From NCBI GenBank assembly GCA_021372715.1, contig JAJFTX010000036.1, positions 1 through 6,069 of the forward strand: DNA of 6,069 bases. The letters are read 5' to 3'. Below, one piece after another: positions 1 through 5,847 of the stretch (its first letter is position 1; each line of letters starts with the position of its first letter). A program made the translations under genes and the position numbers. The notes beneath the pieces were generated by a model. That model did no database searches. It was not told the origin of the DNA and saw only the letters and a list, made by a program, of their open reading frames with translations. The DNA comes from Methanobacterium sp. Lineage in GTDB: Archaea; Methanobacteriota; Methanobacteria; Methanobacteriales; Methanobacteriaceae.

Positions 1-850
1 TGTTGGTTTTGTATAAGTTCATTATTTTGCTGTACATGTATAATGCGTTTTGGAAGCTTAGGTTTCCTAGGGAGCAGGTTACATAGTCTGGTGCTTTGTT
101 GTTGGTTGTTATGTATGATTTAATGGTTTGTGCTAGGGTTATGAACTCTGTTTTCATGATATTACCGGATTTGATGGTTCCTGAAGGACTGGTAGCTGTG
201 TTAACTGTTTTTAAGGTTATAGCTGATGTGGAACCGGTGTTAGCCTGTACAGTGGCGATGGTTAATAGATTCAACAAGGAAGGCATGGACACACTCTGAC
301 TGGCGATAGTAACCGAGCCGGGTAAGGTCTTATTGGTTTCAAAGTAACTTTTCACTGTAGCTGCAGCAGAACCCACCTGAGACATAGTAACCGTAGTAGT
401 GGGTGTAGGTGTAGGTGTAGTTCCAGAAGAGGAAGCTGTCATTGAAACATAATTAGGCAACCTACCATTACCCTGATAATAATTCAATATTTTACTGTAC
501 ATGTACACAACATTCTCAAAACTCATATTACCCAGAGAACTCGTCAAATAATTCGGAACCTTACCATTAACCGAAACATAAGACAACAAACTCTGCGCCA
601 TAGAAACAAACTCAGACTTATAAACACTACCAGACTTAATAGAACCCGAAGGACTAACCGGTGCATCAACTGTTCTTATATTAATGGAAGCACTTGAGCC
701 GTTATTAAGATTATTCGTTGCCAATGCTAAGAGATAGGAAAACTGGGCCATGGTAAGCTGATTACCATTAACCGTTATACTGCTGGGTAAAACCTTATTA
801 GCCTCATACTGAGATTTAACAATACCCGCAGCACTACCAATCTGGGAAAT
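1..850 (-). repeat. Two tandem 155-residue (465-bp) pseudomurein-binding modules
   Basis: Module A (residues 297-432, bases 850-443) and module B (residues 452-579, bases 385 to the edge) align without gaps at an offset of exactly 155 codons. By hand count, 63 of 128 aligned residues are identical. Each module seems to hold three pseudomurein-binding-type units: one around LPSSITVNG/LPGSVTIAS, one around VNGKVPNYL/TNNKAPDYV, and one around YMYSKILN/YMYSKIMN leading into GNGRLPNYV. The DNA CTGTACATGTA occurs at the same place in both, at 30-40 and 495-505. Module B is cut by the window edge. Confidence 0.75.
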
Positions 851-1738
851 GCTCGCTGTTGTAGAAGGATCTATGCTAGTTCCTGTGAAATTAGCAGCCC
901 ATATAACCAGATTTGCCAGTATATCCGGATATTTAGGATCCAGTTCTGGATGAGGTCCCACAATTACCGATCTTCCAAGACCATAGTAATCACCTACGAT
1001 TGCTCCTAAACCTTTAGAATTACAGCTGTTATCAGCATAGGTGGCGAAAGTTACCATATCTCCACCAGAAGCATACATAGCCGGGCCGTTGTAATGGGCC
1101 ATGGTGATAATACCCCCATATCCAAATAGTTCCTCTCCTGCTGCTTCAATCCGGATGGGTACGTCTCCTTCTACCCAGGGCCGGGTGGCCATCACATGCG
1201 GAGCTACTCCCCAACCATTGTAGTTACCATGATAACTGCTCACCACTGTTTTAACACCAGAATAGGCTCCTGCACAAATTCCTAAGTATCCTCCTCCATT
1301 GGATACGAAGTTTTTGATGGCTGTGCCGCTGATGCTGCTACTGGCAACATAGTAATCACCATCTGCACCTCCGGGCATGGCCAGTACGTCATATCCAACC
1401 AGTTTTGTTGAAGTAATTGTGGTGGATGTTGCGTAGGTGAAATAATATCCTGGTACTAAATTATTGGCATTTGCCGTGTCTAAACCGTTTTTTATTCCGG
1501 CTACACAGCTGGCTATGGAGTATTCTCCATTATAGATTAGAACTTTTATCTCTTGAACAGTGCCTTCAGAAGATCCAGTACCCTCTGATTGTACCGTGTT
1601 GGAGCTGGTATTTGTTGTATATGATACTGAAGATTGTGTTAATGTATTCCCTGAAGTATCATCGACTGCAGATCCCGTGCTTAAGGTTACTGTTAAAGCT
1701 AAAATTAATAAAAAAGTGAATGAAATTTTTCTTTTAAT
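1..1738 (-). CDS. Secreted GATase1-like (BPL_N-type) protein with pseudomurein-binding repeats; 3' end beyond window; ATT start
   Basis: The frame stays open for 579 codons from ATT at 1736-1738 to the left edge. If ATT is read as Met, the product starts MKRKISFTFLLILALTVTL, a signal peptide with probable cleavage after GSA (residue 24). A Ser/Thr-rich spacer covers about 25-60. Residues 63-285 resemble the class I glutamine amidotransferase fold, BPL_N branch: MPGG (121-124), nucleophile elbow GGGYLGICAGAY with Cys155, HYNGP (215-219), and GPHPE with His263 and Glu265. Residues 297-432 and 452-579 are two collinear modules with pseudomurein-binding-repeat signatures (VNGKVPNYL, GNGRLPNYV). 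A Thr/Pro linker joins them. The likely role is a wall-bound extracellular enzyme, but the reaction is unknown. It is transcribed separately from the flavin-reductase gene upstream. The first in-frame ATG (codon 121) would remove the signal peptide and part of the catalytic domain, so ATT is the better-supported start. Confidence 0.85.
   Translation of the reverse strand, partial: MKRKISFTFLLILALTVTLSTGSAVDDTSGNTLTQSSVSYTTNTSSNTVQSEGTGSSEGTVQEIKVLIYNGEYSIASCVAGIKNGLDTANANNLVPGYYFTYATSTTITSTKLVGYDVLAMPGGADGDYYVASSSISGTAIKNFVSNGGGYLGICAGAYSGVKTVVSSYHGNYNGWGVAPHVMATRPWVEGDVPIRIEAAGEELFGYGGIITMAHYNGPAMYASGGDMVTFATYADNSCNSKGLGAIVGDYYGLGRSVIVGPHPELDPKYPDILANLVIWAANFTGTSIDPSTTASISQIGSAAGIVKSQYEANKVLPSSITVNGNQLTMAQFSYLLALATNNLNNGSSASINIRTVDAPVSPSGSIKSGSVYKSEFVSMAQSLLSYVSVNGKVPNYLTSSLGNMSFENVVYMYSKILNYYQGNGRLPNYVSMTASSSGTTPTPTPTTTVTMSQVGSAAATVKSYFETNKTLPGSVTIASQSVSMPSLLNLLTIATVQANTGSTSAITLKTVNTATSPSGTIKSGNIMKTEFITLAQTIKSYITTNNKAPDYVTCSLGNLSFQNALYMYSKIMNLYKTN
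401..421 (-). repeat. Short tandem repeat encoding the Thr-Pro linker
   Basis: Three copies of a six-base unit (ACACCT, with the last copy ending in C) encode TPTPTP within TTPTPTPTTT, residues 440-449. This low-complexity linker separates the two pseudomurein-binding modules. Such tracts can change length by slippage in six-base steps without shifting frame. Confidence 0.6.
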
Positions 1739-1744
1739 TTTTTA

Positions 1745-1751
1745 CACCTCC
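1745..1751 (-). promoter_or_regulatory. Strong ribosome binding site GGAGGTG fixing the ATT start
   Basis: GGAGGTG on the minus strand matches the complement of the archaeal 16S rRNA 3' end. Eight bases separate GGAGG from ATT at 1736-1738, which is normal spacing, and the codons after ATT encode a textbook signal peptide. An ATG overlaps this site (1751-1753) in the same frame, but TAA (1742-1744) closes it after three codons. Confidence 0.8.
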
Positions 1752-1804
1752 ATTTTATAAATCGTAATTATATTTTAAGCGCAGTTAATATTCTGGTTAA
1801 AAAA

Positions 1805-1815
1805 CTATATAAAAA
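1805..1815 (-). promoter_or_regulatory. TATA box for the pseudomurein-binding-repeat gene
   Basis: The minus strand reads TTTTTATATAG and contains TTTATATA (1806-1813), an exact match to archaeal box A TTTAWATA. With usual archaeal spacing, transcription would start near 1783 and leave a leader of about 45 bases containing the GGAGGTG site. That placement supports an independently transcribed, functional gene. The transcription start is inferred. Confidence 0.6.
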
Positions 1816-1831
1816 TTATTAAATCTCCACT

Positions 1832-1837
1832 AAAAAA
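1832..1837 (-). terminator. Possible oligo-T terminator after the flavin-reductase-like gene
   Basis: A run of six T on the minus strand lies about 57 bases past the stop of the flavin-reductase-like gene, and another lies at 1799-1804. Archaeal RNA polymerase can terminate on such tracts without a hairpin. The region is generally AT-rich and the second tract adjoins the next gene's TATA box, so this is tentative. Confidence 0.3.
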
Positions 1838-1894
1838 CTTTATAATGGGATTTCACATATAATACTGATTACTAACATGGTATTCTATTTCAAA

Positions 1895-2467
1895 CTATTT
1901 TTTAAAATCTCTGCCTATTTTAAATGCTTTTCCAAGAAATTCACCGACACCAAAATAAGCCATACCTGCCGGATCGTATAATATGGGTTTTATTTTATTT
2001 ATATCAGGGTTTCCATTAGTATCAGTATAATCAGAATCCACTTTTACATCCACTATCTCCCCAGTGAAATGGGTGTGTAATCCTAATTCCAATATATTAA
2101 CCAGTTTACATTCCAATATAAGAGGGAATTCATCTATATAAGGTGCGTTAACTAATTTACTTTTTACTGGTGTGAGTCCAGTTGTTTGAAACTTATTTTC
2201 ATTTCTTCCGGATGTAATTCCAAAATAATCAGCTTCTAGCACATGATCTCTAGTAGGGATGTTGATGGTGAATGCACCCTGCTTTTTTATATTTCCATGG
2301 GTATAAGTGGCTTCTCTTAATGATATGGACAAACATGGCGGGTTAGAACAGGATATCCCGCCCCAGGCAGCGTTCATTATATTCGGTTCTCCAGATTCAT
2401 CATATGACCCTACAATGAGTACAGGTGTGGGGTAGATTATGGTTTTTGCTCCTATAGATTTCTTCAT
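1895..2467 (-). CDS. Flavin reductase family (FMN-binding split-barrel) protein, flavoredoxin-like
   Basis: The 190-residue product belongs to the FMN-binding split-barrel flavin reductase family (PF01613-like), close in length and style to the methanogen FMN-binding protein MTH152. Visible family blocks are PTPVLIVGSYDESGEPNIMNAAWGG split around residues 13-37, REATYTHGNI (51-60), FTINIPT (66-72), DYFGITSGR (80-88) and HFTGEIVD (133-140). It probably binds FMN in the cytoplasm and passes electrons to a partner. A frame-compatible ATG at 2507-2509 would add 14 residues (MVRNKNYKEKTSDN) and overlap the upstream stop. I chose 2467 because MKKSIGAKTIIYPTPV is the usual family beginning and GAGTGAT precedes it at 2471-2477. 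It follows the nitroreductase gene by 35 bases, suggesting co-transcription. The physiological donor and acceptor are unknown. Confidence 0.88.
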   Translation of the reverse strand: MKKSIGAKTIIYPTPVLIVGSYDESGEPNIMNAAWGGISCSNPPCLSISLREATYTHGNIKKQGAFTINIPTRDHVLEADYFGITSGRNENKFQTTGLTPVKSKLVNAPYIDEFPLILECKLVNILELGLHTHFTGEIVDVKVDSDYTDTNGNPDINKIKPILYDPAGMAYFGVGEFLGKAFKIGRDFKK

Positions 2468-2470
2468 ATT

Positions 2471-2477
2471 ATCACTC
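2471..2477 (-). promoter_or_regulatory. Ribosome binding site choosing the downstream start
   Basis: GAGTGAT on the minus strand partly matches the archaeal GGAGGTGATC consensus and sits three bases before ATG 2465-2467, the expected place for the GTGAT portion of that consensus. The alternative ATG at 2507-2509 has no comparable site. This supports the shorter protein. Confidence 0.5.
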
Positions 2478-2502
2478 GTCTTTTCTTTATAGTTCTTATT
2501 TC

Positions 2503-3012
2503 TTACCATCTATCATATCTTACTAATTCTTCTATTCTTTTCCTGCTTTTAGGTTTAATTTCATCAGCAGGATAACCTAATGGTGTGAAAATCAGTGGTA
2601 ATACTTCATCTGGAATATTTAACACTTCTCTGGCTGCTTTTAGATCAAATGCTGCTATCCAGCAGGTTCCCAATCCCAAACTGGTGGCGGCCAGGATCAG
2701 ATGGTCCATGGCAATGGTGGTATCCACTTCAGTGTAATTTTTACCATCACGACGGGTCCAACCCCGCTCTGGTAATGCACAGGCACAGATGATAATTGGT
2801 GGCTGGATGAACCAATCAGCAGGATATATACGTCTTAATTCATCTTCTCTACCTTGAGTTTTAATCACCAGTAGTTGAAAAGGTTGTTTATTGACTGCTG
2901 TAGGTGCTAGGCGTGCGGCTTCAAGAACTTGTTTAATTTTAGTATCCTCTACTTCATCAGATTTATAGTCACGTACGCTGTATCTTTTTTTCATTAAATC
3001 TAATATGTTCAT
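2503..3012 (-). CDS. Nitroreductase family protein (FMN-dependent oxidoreductase)
   Basis: The 169-residue product is a short nitroreductase-fold flavoprotein. Family marks are RYSVRDY at residues 10-16 (Arg/Ser/Arg positions that contact FMN phosphate), LAPTAVNKQPFQLLVI at 35-50, AMDHLILAATSLGLGTCWI at 101-119 and LGYPAD at 145-150. Members usually work as homodimers with two FMN and use NAD(P)H or another low-potential donor; the substrate here cannot be deduced. It is at the short end of the family, as archaeal members commonly are. The start is supported by GGGGGAT (3018-3024) and by the typical MNILDLMKKRYSVRDY opening. It is the first gene of a probable two-gene unit with the FMN-binding split-barrel protein downstream, suggesting the two flavoproteins act together. 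Confidence 0.92.
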   Translation of the reverse strand: MNILDLMKKRYSVRDYKSDEVEDTKIKQVLEAARLAPTAVNKQPFQLLVIKTQGREDELRRIYPADWFIQPPIIICACALPERGWTRRDGKNYTEVDTTIAMDHLILAATSLGLGTCWIAAFDLKAAREVLNIPDEVLPLIFTPLGYPADEIKPKSRKRIEELVRYDRW

Positions 3013-3063
3013 AGTTTATCCCCCATATTATTATGTTTCAATTTCTCTTGAATGGTATTTTTA

Positions 3064-3073
3064 TTTTTATAAA
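3064..3073 (-). promoter_or_regulatory. Probable TATA box of the nitroreductase operon
   Basis: The minus strand reads TTTATAAAAA, seven of eight bases matching TTTAWATA. Normal spacing puts the transcript start near 3043 and gives a leader of about 30 bases with the GGGGGAT site. A TATATA-containing stretch at 3123-3128 is farther away and less likely. The AT-rich surroundings limit certainty. Confidence 0.4.
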
Positions 3074-3201
3074 TTTGTATTTTTATCGAAAATCTTTCCC
3101 TACGAAATCTTAAAAAAATCACATATATACTAAAAATTGGAAAGATTGCAGTAAATTAGTTGCCAGATATAGGCTAGACTATGGATTTACCATATATTTG
3201 C

Positions 3202-3232
3202 ATGATTTTGTGTTATCTAAGATATGAATCAT
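3202..3232. repeat. Nested imperfect inverted repeat, possible operator
   Basis: Outer arms ATGATT (3202-3207) and AATCAT (3227-3232) enclose a compact palindrome TATCT-A-AGATA (3214-3224). The flanks between arms are unequal (6 and 2 bases). It lies about 130 bases upstream of the proposed nitroreductase TATA box, far for a classical archaeal operator, so a regulatory role is speculative; short palindromes arise by chance in AT-rich DNA. Confidence 0.25.
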
Positions 3233-3312
3233 CCCCAAAAATTTTAAAAAAGAATTTAATTTCATAAAAAATCAGGAAATTAATAAATTAATTCACGGGG
3301 TAATTTATAATG

Positions 3313-3335
3313 AAAAAATAAATTAATAAAAAAAA
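3313..3335 (-). terminator. Oligo-T terminator after pheS
   Basis: Beginning 14 bases beyond the pheS TAA, the minus strand has eight consecutive T (3328-3335), then AT-rich sequence and six more T (3313-3318). No stable GC hairpin precedes them. Hairpin-independent T-tract termination is the usual archaeal intrinsic signal, so this probably ends the hemB-citG-like-pheS transcript. Confidence 0.6.
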
Positions 3336-3349
3336 GGATGATCTGATTT

Positions 3350-4876
3350 TTATAGTTGAGTTACTGGTAAACGTCTTAACCAGCCTAGGTCGCTTTGATA
3401 AAGCATCCTTATATCGGTGATCCCCAATCGGATCATGGCTAATCTTTCTATTCCCAGCCCAAAAGCAGCTACGGGAGTCTCTACACCCAATGGTTCCAGA
3501 ACCTCAGGTCGGAACATTCCTGATCCTCCCAATTCTATCCAGCTTTCCTTTTCAGGAAGATATATCTCACATTCCGTTGATAGATAAGTATAAGGGAAGT
3601 ATGCTGGTCTGAATCTCACTTCAAAACCCAATTTATGATAGAATTCTTTGAGGATACCTAATAAATTCTGAAAATCTATGTTTTCATCTGCAATGATACC
3701 CTCTACCTGATGAAATTCAGGTAAGTGTTTGTAGGTTATGGTTTCCCCCCTGAAAACACGGCCCACAGAAAACATCTTCAATGGTGGTTTATTATCCTTC
3801 AAAAACCGTGCAGAAACACAGGTGGTATGGGTTCTAAGCACAGATTGCCGGGCTACCTCTTCATCCCAGGGATAACCCCATCCATCAGATCCGGTATCTC
3901 CCCCATATTCATGTACCCGGGAAACCCTGCCCACCAGTTTCTCACCGGGTAACTTGGCCATCTGAGGCACCTTGATATAGAAGGTGTCCTGCATCTCCCT
4001 GGCTGCATGGTCCTGGGGCTGAAATAGGCAGTCAAAATTCCAGAAAGCTGATTCCAGAATAGTGCCCTTGGATTCAGTGAATCCTAATTTAATAAAAATA
4101 TTGCGAATTTCTTCGATTGTTCTCTGCAGAGGATGGATTTTACCAGGGTATACTTGGGGATACTCGGCCTGTATATCATAGGGCCTGAATTCAAGCTTCT
4201 TCCATCGGCCTGTCTTCAAATCATCATGGGTTAGCTGAGTGGTCTGGTCTTTAATCACTATTCCCATCTTTAATAATTCTTCTCCTTTATCCGTAATGGT
4301 GAAGGTGAATTTATGCTGTTTTTTTATTTTAATGATATTTTTTCTCTTTTTAAGAAGATTAAGTCCTTCTTTTATGGCTTTTGATGGATCTAATAATAAT
4401 TGTTGGGTTTTTAGAAGTCTGTCCAGTAATATTTCATCATCTGATTCTATAATTAAAGCATCCTTACCATTATGGGTTATTTTTATTTCTCCCTTTTCTA
4501 ATGTAGCCCATTTCTTCTTGAATAACCATCCTATGGCAATATTAACTTCAGATTGATCTAATCCTGTTTTATCAGGAACATCACTTATCCTGATGGATTC
4601 TTCCCTTTCCAGTGCTTCTAATATTTTTCTTTCTGGTAAACCATACTCGGCATATTGTTTACCCGTATCACTTAGGCTTAAAACTTCTTTTACCTCTTTA
4701 TGTATCTTTATAATATCTTTGGATTCTAAAGAATCTGCTGCACTCATCACAGCTTTGATATCCATATCTTGTAATTTTGAAATTTCTTCAGGTGTGGCTT
4801 TTCCCTTCTTCTCCTCTAAAGCCTTCAGAATTTTCTTTTCATATAAATGTAGTTCATCTATTACTTTCTGCAGCAT
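3350..4876 (-). CDS. pheS: Phenylalanyl-tRNA synthetase alpha subunit (archaeal type)
   Basis: This is the catalytic chain of the cytoplasmic alpha2-beta2 class II enzyme that charges tRNA-Phe. The 508 residues match the archaeal/eukaryotic length. Residues 1 to about 225 form winged-helix-like repeats (KILKALEEKKGKATPEEI near 15-32, KILEALEREESIRISDV near 84-100), which in this family contact tRNA. The catalytic core follows: motif 1 region HPLQRTIEEIRNIF (248-261), QPQDHAAREMQDTFY (286-300), LRTHTTCVSAR (347-357), motif 2 VGRVFRGETITYKHLPEF (371-388), the Phe pocket FRPAYFPYT (422-430), ELGGSGMFRPEVL (448-460) and motif 3 GLGIERLAM (473-481). AGAGGT (4883-4888) lies six bases before ATG. 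It is 31 bases downstream of the CitG-like gene, so probably co-transcribed. The beta-chain gene pheT is not adjacent, as is common in archaea. Oddity: TYLS (430-433) follows the Phe pocket where many homologues have TEPS. Confidence 0.97.
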   Translation of the reverse strand: MLQKVIDELHLYEKKILKALEEKKGKATPEEISKLQDMDIKAVMSAADSLESKDIIKIHKEVKEVLSLSDTGKQYAEYGLPERKILEALEREESIRISDVPDKTGLDQSEVNIAIGWLFKKKWATLEKGEIKITHNGKDALIIESDDEILLDRLLKTQQLLLDPSKAIKEGLNLLKKRKNIIKIKKQHKFTFTITDKGEELLKMGIVIKDQTTQLTHDDLKTGRWKKLEFRPYDIQAEYPQVYPGKIHPLQRTIEEIRNIFIKLGFTESKGTILESAFWNFDCLFQPQDHAAREMQDTFYIKVPQMAKLPGEKLVGRVSRVHEYGGDTGSDGWGYPWDEEVARQSVLRTHTTCVSARFLKDNKPPLKMFSVGRVFRGETITYKHLPEFHQVEGIIADENIDFQNLLGILKEFYHKLGFEVRFRPAYFPYTYLSTECEIYLPEKESWIELGGSGMFRPEVLEPLGVETPVAAFGLGIERLAMIRLGITDIRMLYQSDLGWLRRLPVTQL

Positions 4877-4907
4877 GAAAGAACCTCTAATTTATTATAT
4901 AGTTAAT

Positions 4908-5813
4908 TTATATCCATTTTTCCTCAAGTAATGCTATCATCAATGATGAAGCTGTTAGATCAGCTGTTGTACCGGGATTATATTTCTTCTCCATCATATC
5001 CTGGTCATATTTTTCTAAAAGATATCTACCTTCTTCAGTTAATATTCCACCCTTATCTAATATAACTTTGGCATCAAAGCTCACCCTTCTCGATATGGTC
5101 TCATCATATTTACGAGAGATAAGAGTATCTGGTTTTTCAGATAATATGGTAAGAAAAGTCTGTACGGTGGCTTTGTTATTTCCATATTCCTTTTTTAATC
5201 TTTTATAAGTTGGATGGCCTAAATTAAAGCTTACAGGCATCTTATGGGTTAGTTCATATGCCAAAGCATCCCAAGTGGAAGATATATCTAAAACCTGGAA
5301 CATATTGATTTCTTTCTCTATTAATTCTTCTTTAGCTTCTTCACTTCCCACGTCTAAGTCTTTCTGTTCACCCATTCCTCCTGCCTCTGCGATGTTTATT
5401 GCATCATACAAATTAACAGCATCTGCTGATGTGGTATTTAACATGATTTCATGGATGTTATCTTGCAAATCATTGAAATCCTCAGTTAATCCTGCAGCAG
5501 CAGCAATCGGAGTAAGAAGCATTATAATACCTAAATTAGTGTTATTTTCCACCCAACTATTGGTTATTAGTACTGCTTCGTTGATCAATTCTCCTAATCT
5601 AATTTTATGGAGGTCTTTTTTATCACTACACTTTGAAGCACGTTGAGCCGACTTTTTAATGGTGTCTCCAATAACAATTCCACTTATAAGAAAATCTTCA
5701 AACATCATATCCTCAAAATCCTGGGTACGATGCACATTTCCGGGTTTAGGATGGCCGCTAACTTCTAAAACCGAAGCTATCTGGGCTATGCTGGCTATCA
5801 AATCCGGATCCAT
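4908..5813 (-). CDS. CitG-like protein (triphosphoribosyl-dephospho-CoA synthase family)
   Basis: The 301-residue protein belongs to the CitG/MdcB family (PF01874), whose bacterial members make 2'-(5''-triphosphoribosyl)-3'-dephospho-CoA, precursor of the citrate or malonate lyase prosthetic group. Conserved marks are SGHPKPGNVHR (19-29), NTNLGIIMLLTPIAAAAG (91-108), TTSADAVNLYDAINIAEAGG (127-146) and the C-terminal NPGTTADLTASSLMIALLEE (279-298). It is near the usual family length and has no signal peptide, so it is cytoplasmic. No citrate-lyase genes are visible and methanogens generally lack that enzyme, so the bacterial function should not be assumed; a related nucleotide or CoA-like transfer for another cofactor is possible. 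TCAGGAG (5825-5831) precedes the ATG with good spacing. It lies 34 bases after hemB and 31 before pheS, suggesting one transcript. Confidence 0.88.
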   Translation of the reverse strand: MDPDLIASIAQIASVLEVSGHPKPGNVHRTQDFEDMMFEDFLISGIVIGDTIKKSAQRASKCSDKKDLHKIRLGELINEAVLITNSWVENNTNLGIIMLLTPIAAAAGLTEDFNDLQDNIHEIMLNTTSADAVNLYDAINIAEAGGMGEQKDLDVGSEEAKEELIEKEINMFQVLDISSTWDALAYELTHKMPVSFNLGHPTYKRLKKEYGNNKATVQTFLTILSEKPDTLISRKYDETISRRVSFDAKVILDKGGILTEEGRYLLEKYDQDMMEKKYNPGTTADLTASSLMIALLEEKWI

Positions 5814-5847
5814 AATTAACGACTCTCCTGATGAATATTATAATAAA

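Larger units (their letters stand above)
3013..3349. other. 337-bp non-coding gap between pheS and the nitroreductase gene
   Basis: No credible coding frame, tRNA or other structured RNA is apparent on either strand. From right to left it contains the pheS oligo-T terminator (3313-3335), an AT-only inverted repeat AATTAAT-AA-ATTAATT (3278-3293), a nested inverted repeat (3202-3232), and the nitroreductase promoter and ribosome binding site (3018-3073). The remainder, about 3080-3200, shows nothing I can assign. Confidence 0.6.

Noticed and set aside
236..330. Suspected frameshift in module B of the repeat protein around TIASQS
   Set aside because: Careful reading of the reverse complement keeps one frame (TIASQSVSMPSLLNLLTIATVQANTGS) that aligns with module A without gaps.
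1376..1378. Internal ATG (codon 121) as the start of the repeat protein
   Set aside because: It would delete the signal peptide and the first strands of the GATase-like domain. The ribosome binding site and TATA box point to 1738.
1471..1760. Plus-strand open frames opposite the signal-peptide region
   Set aside because: Low-complexity, overlapping each other and antisense to a frame with a clear signal peptide and catalytic domain; no family resemblance.
2468..2509. Longer N-terminus for the flavin-reductase-like protein starting at 2509
   Set aside because: It adds a polar non-family tail and has no good ribosome binding site. The start at 2467 fits the family and has GAGTGAT upstream.
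3013..3349. tRNA, small RNA or CRISPR in the intergenic gap
   Set aside because: No cloverleaf, GC-rich stem or regularly spaced repeats; the gap is AT-rich with only short palindromes.
3725..4931. Plus-strand and alternative minus-strand open frames within pheS
   Set aside because: All are shadows of a fully conserved synthetase frame; no recognisable product and no ribosome binding site that outweighs pheS.
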